64,000 bases of DNA from Panax quinquefolius (lineage: Eukaryota; Streptophyta; Magnoliopsida; Apiales; Araliaceae): assembly GCA_020205615.1 (NCBI GenBank), contig CM035164.1:3189501-3253500 (forward strand), read 5' to 3'. The translations under genes were made by a program, and so were the position numbers. Numbering within the stretch: the first letter of the stretch is position 1; each line of letters opens with the position of its first letter. Below the pieces are notes generated by a model. That model was not told where the DNA came from and did not search any database. It saw only the letters and a list, made by a program, of their open reading frames with translations. Shown here piece after piece: positions 23,067-33,001 of the stretch.

Positions 23067-23424
23067 TTTATTGGACCAAATTTAATGTACAAAGTAAAAG
23101 AAAATGATAAATTACATAGAACTCCCTTTTAATGTTTTTTTTTGGCTATCTACTCATTATTTTTCATTTTAATTTCTGATATTTTAAACAATTTTCGTAC
23201 TAAGTTTGAGTTATTATTTAGTTTTGGCTTAAGTACAATCTTTCATTTAAGTTATTGTAATTTATTTTTTGAACATGAGAAAAAAGTAAAAAAAATTGAC
23301 TATCCCAATTTTGCAAATAAGATAGAAGTTCATAAGTTAGTTTTAGCCCAATTTTTAACTTTTAAATATCTTATTATTTTTTATTTCAATTTCAGATATA
23401 AATCTTAGTCATCCCATATAAATT
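22885..23424. other. AT-rich intergenic stretch with a (TA)n run
   Basis: No coding similarity seen. A TA dinucleotide run lies at about 23030-23062. The open frame 23142-23408 has a Phe/Leu/Ile-rich composition expected by chance in AT-rich DNA. Confidence 0.5.
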
Positions 23425-23810
23425 GGATTTGGCTCCCATCCATTACACATTATCTTCAATTCTATCCAATACACCAATTATTTTATCTTAGTAATGTTGT
23501 TAGTAATGTCATAATAAGTTCATAAATAGTTGATGCTATAAAGATTATTGCTACAAAAAAATAGAGTAATTAAAAATAATTTATCGTTAAAAGTTTAAAA
23601 GAATTTTCAACCATTAAATTTTGATGAAATATTTGCATGTTCATCAAATGGTGAAAAAATATCGAATTACTTTCATTTTTTTAACAACTATACTACTCAA
23701 TATGATAAGTTAATTGAGGGTGTTAATTTTAATCATACCATCTAGAATTATAAAAAGATGATGTATTAGATAGAATTAGAGGGAATGTGTAATGGAGGGA
23801 AGCCAAATCT
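23425..23810. mobile_element. MITE-like inverted-repeat element
   Basis: Arms at 23425-23475 and 23760-23810 are about 51 nt and roughly 80% complementary; the outer ends read GGATTTGGCTCCC on the left and the reverse of AGATTTGGCTTCC on the right. The 386-bp unit has no ORF. A target duplication is not clear, so the family (Harbinger, Mutator or other) is undecided. Confidence 0.55.
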
Positions 23811-24447
23811 AAATAAACTTGACTATTACTCTTAAGTTATGTTTGTGAATTGTGAGTTTTGTTTCGGATGGAAGGGAAAGAAAGTGATGGGATGAGAAGG
23901 GAACATTTTTTCCAAAAAAAAAAGAGCTTCTAGAAGATAATTGTTTAAAATCTATTGTAAGAACCTAACTTTTAATTAATAAAACTGATTTTATCTTTAT
24001 ATATTATTCTAAATAGTAAGGTGTTAAATCGATAAAAGTTAAAATTAAGGATGATATGTGCAAATTATAAGAAACAAAACGAATGTCGACGGAGACGTCA
24101 AAAAATATTTGATATCGTACGATGGCGCTATAACAATCAATTATTGGTGGACCCCGCCACAATAGAATAATTGTCGGATATAAAAATGACAAAATAATCG
24201 TTAATAAAGATTATCGGTTGAACTGTTACATTTAACTATTAAAATACCCAACAATACATTAACTATAAGACACAATATCACTACAATATTCCACAATATT
24301 AAACCAATAATTATCACAGTAATAAGAGCAATAATGAAAAGTTACTTAAATTAAAATCACATGTACTGAAAAGTTAGGCAAATTCATTAATACGTTGGTT
24401 TAAGATACTGTAGACAAAAATATATGTGAAGTACTACATATATAATA

Positions 24448-24825
24448 CTCCCTCCGTCCTAAATTATCTGTTGTTCTAGAGTTCCACACACATACCAATA
24501 TGTGTGATAAAAATATTAAAATACCCTTATGTGCTGATTTTTTGTTTTCTGCAATTAAGGCTTTAGTAAAAGGAGATTGTCCATAGAAGAGTGTGCCAAG
24601 GTCTTTTAAGAAGCATAACTTTGGCAATCATATTCTTATTGGTGGGAATATGAAAAGGATGCTTAAAAAAGAGGAGAGCCTTGAATGAGTAATGACTATC
24701 AACAATTAAGGTAAAGGGGCAAACTTGGAAAACAAAGGAAAAAAATGCATTGGAATCTTGAAAAAGCAGATATTGTGGGACAAAATTTTTCTGCTAAAAC
24801 AGCAGATAATTTGGGACAGAGGGAG
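24448..24825. mobile_element. Stowaway/mariner-type MITE 1
   Basis: A 378-bp element with 28-nt terminal inverted repeats starting CTCCCTCCGTCC, three mismatches between the arms, flanked by TA on both sides. No ORF. Inserted in the G4 5' LTR. Confidence 0.9.
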
Positions 24826-25260
24826 TAATATTTATAATAATAACAAACATAAGATAAGGGAAAATATGAAGCATGCTCGGTAAAATTTGGGAAATAAGCA
24901 ATAATTATGATGGTTGTTTGGTGTTAGAGGTGGGAGTTAATGTAGTTAGACTTTTAGAAAGAAAAAACGAAGAAATTTTTTGTTAGCCTCCATAGAATAT
25001 GTAAATGTGGGAAAGAATAATGACCATGTGATAAAAAAATGCAATAAATGTTAGGAAGAAAAGTTGGAATGCTAAGTAATGAGATGACCTATAAAAGGGG
25101 AACCCGGTAAATGATTTTTTTTACACTTTTTCATCTTTTAAAAATTCTCATACTAGTATATTGTGAGTATTTCTTTAAGTGGGATAAGGATATTCTAAGC
25201 GTTGGTAACGTCAATAAGAGTATAGAAATTGCTCACGTGAGTCCTTCCTTTAAAGTAATA

Positions 25261-25588
25261 CTCCCTCCGTCCCAGAATAAAAGTCCTGGTGGATTTTTCA
25301 CGCATATTAAGAAGATGAATGAAATGACAAAATTGCCCATAATAATATGTCATTAATTATTTTCAATGTACGTGAGAGAATGACTTTCTAACTATTTAAT
25401 TCAAAATATTCTCTCTCCATACTTATTAAATATGGAAAGAGAATTAAAATAAGAAAAGTATGAGATATTTAATGCTACGGGTATAATAAGAAAACATGTG
25501 TAAAAGTTTGGTTATTAAAGAAAAGTGGACATTTAACATGGGACTACCCAAAATAGTAATAAAAACTTTTATCATGAGATGGAGGGAG
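25261..25588. mobile_element. Stowaway/mariner-type MITE 2
   Basis: A 328-bp element with about 24-nt inverted repeats starting CTCCCTCCGTCCC (about four mismatches) and TA flanks. Its interior is unlike MITE 1, so it is a separate family sharing the ends. Confidence 0.88.
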
Positions 25589-25970
25589 TAGTTGTACAAA
25601 TACTCATACAAATTACACACTGTTTACAACTCTTACTTTAGAAAACTATTCATTTAGATGATTCAATTTGAAAAATTCATTTGACAGATTGTTTTAAAAA
25701 GTTATTTTATTATTTCAAAATTATTTGAAAGTTTACTCAACTTCATTTTATACACTATACCAATTTATTTTACAAATACAATTAAGTCAAATTTTAACAA
25801 TTTTATAATATAAGAATTAGTGTACATTATAAAACTTATATGCGATAATTACTGACTTAACAATAAATACATATATTGTGACGCCCCCAAATTTGGGTCT
25901 AAACAACACCCAAAACTTGAGTCGCCAAAAATAACACTACAGACAAACACGAAATTGAGGGCGTCACATT

Positions 25971-25981
25971 TGGTATCAGAG
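25971..25981 (+). other. Primer-binding site of element G4
   Basis: TGGTATCAGAG, the tRNA-Met complement, two bases after the LTR. Confidence 0.75.
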
Positions 25982-26196
25982 TTCAGGGATATGATCTCTG
26001 GCGAAGATCTGAGAATAGAACTATGAGGGGAGATACAAGTAAGATCATTCACAAGTGTGTCCTATCTAAGCTAAATTTCGTTATTTAATTAGTCGGTCTA
26101 GATTTAGGGATAAGATGTGATATGCCAATTTCTTTAACTAACCTTTGTTTTGTGGTAGCATTTAAGAATGACATTTGGAAACTAGGAGATAAGTAA

Positions 26197-26331
26197 TGGA
26201 GAAACCATGATATAGAGGAAATGAGTGGGGAGTTAGAATCTGAACTAAGAGCTAATTATCCTTACATATCTTTTCGGAATGCCAAGTACGTACGTATATT
26301 TTGGGGACAAAATTTAATAAGGAGGTGAGAT
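26197..26331 (+). pseudogene. Chromodomain and pol C-terminal remnant of G4
   Basis: The only coding trace of this element. One frame reads WRNHDIEEMSGELESEL and on to RANYPYISF, matching the end of the chromodomain that chromoviruses carry after integrase. Gag, PR, RT, RH and integrase are all deleted: the interior from primer site to 3' LTR is only about 360 bp. A polypurine tract AAGGAGGTGAGA lies at 26319-26330. Confidence 0.7.
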
Positions 26332-26647
26332 TGTAAGACCCTAAATTTTTAATAAAGAGAATTTAATTTTTTCTTGTAATTATTATTCTTAAAAATAATG
26401 TATCAAATTGATAAAATGATAAATTAATGGCAATATGTGAAGTTATAAAAAGTATGTCAGGGAATATTTGTTCTGTCAGGAAATATTCGCTTTGTCGGAG
26501 AATATTCATTCTTTCGGGAATATTAGGTAAAAGTACGATGGCGTCGAAATAACTAATCATTGGTGGATCCCATAAAGAAATATTTTCGGATGCAAAAAAT
26601 GACACAAATAACCTTTTTAATATAAAAATTGTCAACAATACTATTAT
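26332..26647 (+). repeat. 3' LTR of G4, truncated
   Basis: Begins TGTAAGACCC and carries four GAATATTC-like motifs at 26462, 26481, 26500 and 26518. Family similarity fades after about 26640, where TGTGACGCCCTC (26648) may mark the end of another, opposite-strand LTR that has been cut by later insertions. Confidence 0.65.
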
Positions 26648-27097
26648 TGTGACGCCCTCAAATTCACACTCATATCTCTAATTTGGTACATCACGTATGT
26701 TAGTTCCCGGAGGCACAATAGTTATCTAGAAGGGGGGTTGAATAGATATTTAAAAATCTTTTCATTTTACTTTGTTAGAGTGATGATGATTAAAACATAG
26801 CGGAATTAATATTTATTTTAATCTCCTTTAAGATAGTGAGTTAATGAGAGTGAGGCAGATATAGCAGTTATAGTAGATATAGAAGTTATAGCAAGAATGT
26901 AATAGACACAATCGTTTTAAGTGGATCAGAGCACTTAAAGCTCCTAGTCCACTCTTCTACTCCTCGAGTAGGATTGTAAGACCCCGAATTTTATGAAATA
27001 AAAGTATAGTTAAATTGATAAAAGTTTAAAGTTAAGGATGATATGTGAAATTTTTTCAAAAAACGCAAGTGGTTATAAAATACTCATTGTTGTCGGG

Positions 27098-27143
27098 GAA
27101 TATTCGTTTAGTCGTGGAATATTCTTTCTGTCGGGGAATATTC
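27098..27143 (+). promoter_or_regulatory. GAATATTC array, 19-bp period
   Basis: Perfect GAATATTC palindromes at 27098, 27117 and 27136 are spaced exactly 19 bp, each preceded by G. The form nGAAnnTTCn is that of a heat shock element core. The same array occurs in other LTRs of the family, about 120 bp from the LTR start. Regulatory function is inferred only. Confidence 0.55.
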
Positions 27144-28151
27144 ATACGACGGCGCACTCATTTAGGGCCCATAATGTAATAACTGTCGGATGAAGAAAAT
27201 GACAAATTTGAGTTTTTATAAATAACGGCGTAGTTATTCTGAATTAACATTTGTTGGAATACACGGTGGTTAAAATACGATGTAATACACAATATTGCAA
27301 GACAATGGCATACGGTATTACACTGATATTTTGAAATTATTAATTCTTACGTAAGAAGGCACTACTCATTAATTATTACAGTAATTACTGTTCAATATTT
27401 TATTTTATTGATTCGATAATTGCTGCGTTGATATTTTATATTATTGTTGCTCAATAATTATCACTGCACATCATCTCCATTATTAGATCAATAATTCATA
27501 TTATTTGGAATAATATTATTAGATAACACTATTGACAATGTCTAAAAAGTTCTGTCAAAGAGAGGTTTGGTCACCTAATTGCGCGCCAGTAAGGAGAAAT
27601 CCTTTTTGGAAAGCCCCCTCTTTCCTGGGAACTGCCTGGTTGTCATTATTGTGATTACATAATATTATTTGTGAATAATTAATTATTGATTTATATGATA
27701 ATGAAATATTTATTTGATGTGGATATAAATGATGGATTTATTTATGTGGTTATAAATGAAGGAACTAATGTTGAGGTATTTTATCGATTTTTTTGTCGGA
27801 TTGGAGGTATTAAAAGATCAAATCGATTCTTCTTACGACTTTATTGTGTGAGTTATAATTTTTAATCGAATAGTTGGATCGTTGTGATTTTTGGATATGT
27901 TATACATATATAAGTTGAGTATATGTTCACAAATTTTGAGCAGATTAAAATGAGCGAATGATTTGTTATGAATTTTAAGAGGTGGTGATTCGAAAATTAG
28001 GTTTATAAATGATTTTGGTGGAAAATTCTAGAAATGGGTGGGCCCCACTTTTGGTTGTTGGGGAAGATGGTTGATTTTTGGTGGGTGGAATAGTAGCAGG
28101 TAAAGCCATCGGTGCTTGCAATCAAGTCTGCCTTTGCTCTTAACATTTTTC

Positions 28152-28159
28152 TATAAATA
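28152..28159 (+). promoter_or_regulatory. TATA box of the long gypsy solo LTR
   Basis: TATAAATA, followed by AGAGGGATAAG. The same motif occurs at 38010-38017 and, on the minus strand, at 47828-47836 and 50499-50507 in related LTRs. Confidence 0.65.
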
Positions 28160-29100
28160 GAGGGATAAGTTAGAATTGAAAATACACCAGAATTCATAAG
28201 TTTTTTCTCTTTTTCTCTATAGATTATCGAGTGTATTTTGTGAGTATTTAGATACTTGGTGAGTTGCTATTCATCAGTGCAAGTTTTCTTGAATCATGTC
28301 CGATATCCGATCGGAAGTCTTTCTTTTTTTGAGGTAAGGGATAGTAAAGGGATTTTAAGGGTTGTTATGTTTTTCGGTTTAAATAATTTTTTGACCTTCA
28401 AAAATTCTGGAAAAATTTGAAATGATATTTTGATGAGTTTTATTGATTGTGTCCAAAAATGGTGATTTTTGAATATATAGATTAAGAGTTATGAATTTTA
28501 TGGGAAAAGACTATTTTAAAAGTAACCGCTTATAACTCCTTGTGGTTAACTCCAAAATTGGTGAAATTTTTATTGGGAGTACATGTATATGATAGAAGTA
28601 TACTCTGTAAATTTTGGAATTTTTGGATAAAAGTACAATTTTGATAAATATCTAAATATTAAATTCGGCTGTTTTGGCCATATGAAAAATAGTAAATGTT
28701 TTTTAAAAATTACGAGAAAATATATGTTCAATATGGGACTATATTCTACTAAATCTCTGAAAAGAAAATTTGTTTGTCTTGATTCAAAGATTTTCATGAA
28801 AATGGACTAGTTATGAGTAAATGAATTAAATATGTTATGTGAAGTAAGAAAATTGGAAAATAGGATTTTATGGCTTGAGAATCCTATATGAGGTATATGT
28901 AGATTTTTGATGAGGGTTTTGGTTATTGGTGATGAAATCTTATGAGTTTGGAATTTTAGAATGATTAAATGCATTATTTAGTAAAGTGTAAACAATTAAA
29001 ATAAATTGTTTATAAGTTTAAGAAATGTTATTTCAATATCATTATACCAAAATATTGGTATGGATTTTATTGTGAAATTTTTACCTTTTTGTGTCAGGTT

Positions 29101-29226
29101 TACTATTCATGAGTTACTATTTATGAGTTACTATTCATGAGTTACTATTCACGAGTTACTATTCATGAGTTACTATTCACGAAGTTTCTATTCATGGGTT
29201 ACTATTCACGAGTTACTATTCATGAC
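29101..29226 (+). repeat. 14-nt tandem repeat, about nine units
   Basis: Unit TACTATTCATGAGT with small variants. It lies downstream of the TATA box, hence within the predicted transcript. A diverged version is at 38417-38497. Confidence 0.88.
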
Positions 29227-29559
29227 AAAATTGGTTTCTTTTTCTAACCAAATTATCGTTGATTTATGAATCTTACTCTTGAGATTAAATCTATATGTTG
29301 ATTATATTATTTTTATTATCATATATAACATTTTTATAACCTTGGTGATGGAATTTCTCTTTGACTTGAGTGTAAAGATGGGTAGATTATTGGTATGATC
29401 ATGACTATGGGTTCTCTTTGGCCAGTAGTGCAAAGTTGAATTGTGACTAGTATGATCATGACCATTGAATTTACAATTGAATATTTTTAGCTTAAGTGCA
29501 AAGGTGAATTGATCAACATGGTTATAATTATTGTTTATATAAATTCTGAAATGATTATG

Positions 29560-29760
29560 TATTTCTTTGATATATTAATATCTTTGGCCTGTGGTCTGAG
29601 ATGAATTATTGATGAATATCTTTGGCCGTAGTAGTCAAAGATGACTGTTGTTGAACATCTTTGGGATGTAGTGCAAAGATGATCTGTTGTTGAATATCTT
29701 TGGCCGTAGTGCAAAAGATGAATCATTAATGAATATCTTTGGCCGTAGTGCAAGATGAAT
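29560..29760 (+). repeat. Hairpin-forming repeat, about five units
   Basis: Units of about 40-45 nt carry ATCTTTGGCCGTAGTGCAAAGAT, an inverted repeat (ATCTTTG/CAAAGAT). Counterparts occur in the minus-strand relatives near 43800-44060 and 49080-49360. Confidence 0.75.
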
Positions 29761-30324
29761 TTATTAGTATGATTATGAACAGGAACTGTGATTTGGTATA
29801 ACCATGATCTTTGGTGTTTCAGGTAAAGACAGGTGATGAAAATTATCTTTGTCCTGGATGAGAAGAGGAATTTAGAACTACAATTATGATTATGAGTTAT
29901 TCATATGATTGTGGACCAGAATTTTTGATTGATGTTACAGGGATAAAATATTGTTGGTGGATTTTTAACATGGAGAAGATAATAGACTTTATAGTCTATT
30001 TGACTCTTCTAATGGATTGCTCGTTCTGCTGCAACTATGGTTGAAAAGTTTTATCATCTACCATATGTTCTAAATCTCTGATTTATTACTGATGAAGGCT
30101 ATTGATAATTTGTTTATCTTTAGTCATGATATTCTTTACTGAGCTAGTTGTGCTCACCCTTTTGCTTCACAATTCCTTTCGGGTAATAAGTGTGTATTTG
30201 GTTGAAAGCGGGGTGTGAGGGGAATAGAGCGGTGGTCATCATTTAGTAGTTATATTTGGTGAATCAAATAGGGTAAAAGCGAACCCAACGTTGGAAGGGT
30301 GTTTTGCCACTATCATACAAGATG

Positions 30325-30720
30325 TCTAAAGACATACAACCTCGTGTCATCATAAGATTGGGTTGTGCACATCCACTTACTGAGTATATCTACGCGCACT
30401 ACCTATATGATCTTGGTGTTTGTTTGAAGTATAATTCTCAATTAGAGACAAGTGGAGATAATGATATGTCGAAGAAAGACTCACCATTGGAAAGAATATG
30501 ATATTAATCTTCTCGTTTTTCTTTGGGGTCTATTGGGTCAACCAAGGATAATTCTGTGGCCATATGATATCTATTATAACCTAGACGCATGGCCTCCCAT
30601 GTACGAAGGTTTTCTTGAGCACTACCCAAAGATTTTATTTTCTAAAACAGTTTTTGACTATACCTTTATGTAAGATGTCATGGTGACGTGCTACCCAAGT
30701 TGGTGTCAAGAGTCACAGTT
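30325..30720 (+). other. Extra segment in the long LTR with two overlapping open frames
   Basis: Family similarity to the LTRs at 43154 and 48553 is visible on both sides, but this part has no counterpart there. Open frames at 30304-30501 (65 codons) and 30452-30673 (73 codons) lie in different frames and overlap; they read, for example, HPLTEYIYAHYLYDLGVCL and LGQPRIILWPYDIYYNL. I recognise no family. It may be a captured host fragment or chance. Confidence 0.35.
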
Positions 30721-32077
30721 GATATATATATTTGTATCAAAACTCACAACACATGAGTTGTTGTATTTTGCACGACAATTGTTGTAATAAAGTTGTAGTT
30801 GTTTTCTGTACCATGTATTTGGCGACTCAGAATGAGTTTGATGGAATGGACCTATTTTGGGGTTGTCACAAGGAAATCCACTAAGGATGTCTTTTACACT
30901 TTCTGAATCACACAGATTCCTTCTAGACCAGCAGTCTAGGAACTTCTTAGTTCATTCTTCAATTCTTCAAGTCCAGCAGACTTGGCTCTTCAAAAATCAC
31001 TTAGAACTCTTCAAGTCCTTCTGACTTGGAACTCTTACTTCAGTTGATTGGTAGTTGTTGAGTTCTTGATTGGTGCTACTCAGTTGCTATTTAAGCACTT
31101 GTTCGAAAGAACTGAGTAGCTGAGCAAGCTTTTCTTTTTCTCAGATCGTAGAGTTGAGAGTTGAGTGTTCTTGTGCGTTTTGTTCAATGCTTTCTTAATT
31201 TTGTCATCTGCATATGTTTTGCATATATATGATCATGAAATCTATCCGTTTGATCCATCCGTTGAAGCATTAAATGCGTTTGACATTTTTGTACTTTGAT
31301 GGAGACTTTTATGCACATCTTCTGAATTGCATTCTGGCCCACTGACACAGCAGATTGCTTTCTCACCTAACACCTGAAAAGGTGATTTCCTCTTACCAAT
31401 GGTACTTTCCGTAGCTTCTTCAATACGCTTCTTTGTTGCATACTAAGGATATCTTTTGTACCGTTGGAACTGGTGAGGACTTCAACGTTTGAAATCCATT
31501 CCATATTTGCTGGAATTTGTCTTCAAACACTAGGTAGGGCTTGATGCTTATGACACAAGGCATATGATACTCTACGATCCACATCGTGGTGTTTTGTCAC
31601 CTTGGTGCATAATCTGATGCTCTCAAATAAGAGCACTACGATTTCTCTTAAAGACATGCACACTACGATCTTCACTTGCTGACTTTGCAAGCTCTACGTT
31701 TCCGAGAGCACACTACGATCTCTGAGTTGGCTCGATAAACGTTGGGATCACTCTGCGATTTCCGAAGAGGCCCTTAAGGCAGGCACACTACGATCCTCGA
31801 AGCTCTACGTTCTGCCTTGGCTTCTATAATCTTGATCAGCTTTATACACTACGATCTCTTCGAAGCCTATCTATTACATCTCTAGATCAACCTAACAAGT
31901 TTGATCTTCTTTTCTATACATTCATTTACAGAATGATATACATTAAGAGCTTAGATAAACCTAACAAATTTGATCTATCACTAAGTCCTTATACATATTC
32001 CTTGAAGGACTTTACAAATAATCATGAGCATTTATATTTAAACATCAAATCAAAATATGCACTCTCCCAACAACGTA

Positions 32078-33001
32078 TTAATTCTAATAGCATACTAAAA
32101 TCAGCAACAACGAAATAATAGAATAATTTATATTGTTATAATATAAATATTATGGTCCCAAGGTTTCGTGACCATTACTACAACATTCCAATAATTAAAC
32201 TTAACATAGATTAATCATCCCTTAATACAACATTATGATAATAGTAATAATTGTTCTCCTACACTTGAAGGACTAAAGCTATTATGTAGCCTTGCCCTTT
32301 CCTTTGTCTTTCCCTGAGGTACTTCCTTGCTCTACCTTAACTGTAATATTTTTAGGTAAGCAAGAATGAGCAACAAATTTGCCCAGCAAGTAACATAGCA
32401 ATAAGGGTGAAAAAATATAAAGTTTGAATCTCAAGGGTATAACAGTAAATGATAGTTCAAGAATAACAAGAAATATCAATAGTTCTCAATAAGTGTCGCT
32501 ATAGACTGAAAAATATCAACAAGATGCAAAGATTTAATCATTTCAAGATTCAATAATAATGAACACTGAGCAGTCATTAGGGAATAAGAACTTTTGCTAG
32601 AATTACCAGTATTGTATTGAAAATCCAATATAAACAAGTACAACATGTGATCAGACTAAAGTACCCTACGTTATGCATAACATTTAAACATGCTAGTATG
32701 TGCGCACGTCGGTTCCCCTACATTTATGTAATTTTCCCTACAATGAGGGTTGTTCATCTCAGTAGATTTATAAGAGTCCGCACCAAGACAATTGGTTTGG
32801 ATAAATTTCTAACACATGATATTAGTCTAATTGAATCAATGGCTTAGAAAACTTTTATAATGCATTTAGAAACGATAAGTTCAATGCTTGTAACAACATT
32901 AAGATATAGAATCTATTTTCGAATAGTAATAGACAATTGCTCGATGTAAATATGGTCAATATGATAATAATTCGGATTTATACAATATGTAAAGTGAAAA
33001 G
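32078..33001. other. Unassigned AT-rich remnant
   Basis: Between two solo LTRs; once continuous with 26648-26692 and 35962-37002 before they inserted. It may be part of a minus-strand LTR, given TGTGACGCCC at 26648, but I find no second end. No coding similarity. Confidence 0.4.

Larger units (their letters stand above)
23956..25968 (+). repeat. 5' LTR of a gypsy chromovirus (element G4), with two nested MITEs
   Basis: Starts TGTAAGAACC and ends GGGCGTCACA just before a primer-binding site. The two MITEs account for about 706 of its 2013 bp. A TATA box (TATAAAAG) is at 25090-25097. It belongs to the same LTR family as 26332, 26975, 37003 and the minus-strand LTRs at 43154, 46158 and 48553. 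Confidence 0.72.
26975..30870 (+). mobile_element. Long solo LTR of the gypsy chromovirus family
   Basis: Begins TGTAAGACCCC and ends TTTTGGGGTTGTCACA, matching the ends of the other LTRs of this family. Target copies AGGAT and AGGAA (26970-26974; 30871-30875) differ by one base. At 3.9 kb it is the longest family member here. It holds a TATA box, two tandem-repeat arrays and an extra segment near its 3' end not present in the other copies. Confidence 0.8.
26698..32072 (-). mobile_element. Solo LTR (TGTTGGG...GGGAACTAACA family), interrupted
   Basis: Minus-strand LTR starting TGTTGGGAGAGTGC at 32072 and ending GGGAACTAACA at 26698, with the CTAGAAGGGGG block near that end. A perfect ACGTA duplication flanks it (26693-26697 and 32073-32077). 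Removing the gypsy LTR nested at 26975-30870 leaves about 1.47 kb. It carries about eight CTACGAT/CTACG motifs at 31560-31870. Confidence 0.82.

Noticed and set aside
23142..23408. 88-codon open frame
   Set aside because: Low-complexity Phe/Leu/Ile-rich product in an intergenic AT-rich stretch, no context or motif.
29101..29226. CRISPR-like array
   Set aside because: The units are contiguous 14-mers without unique spacers, inside a plant LTR.
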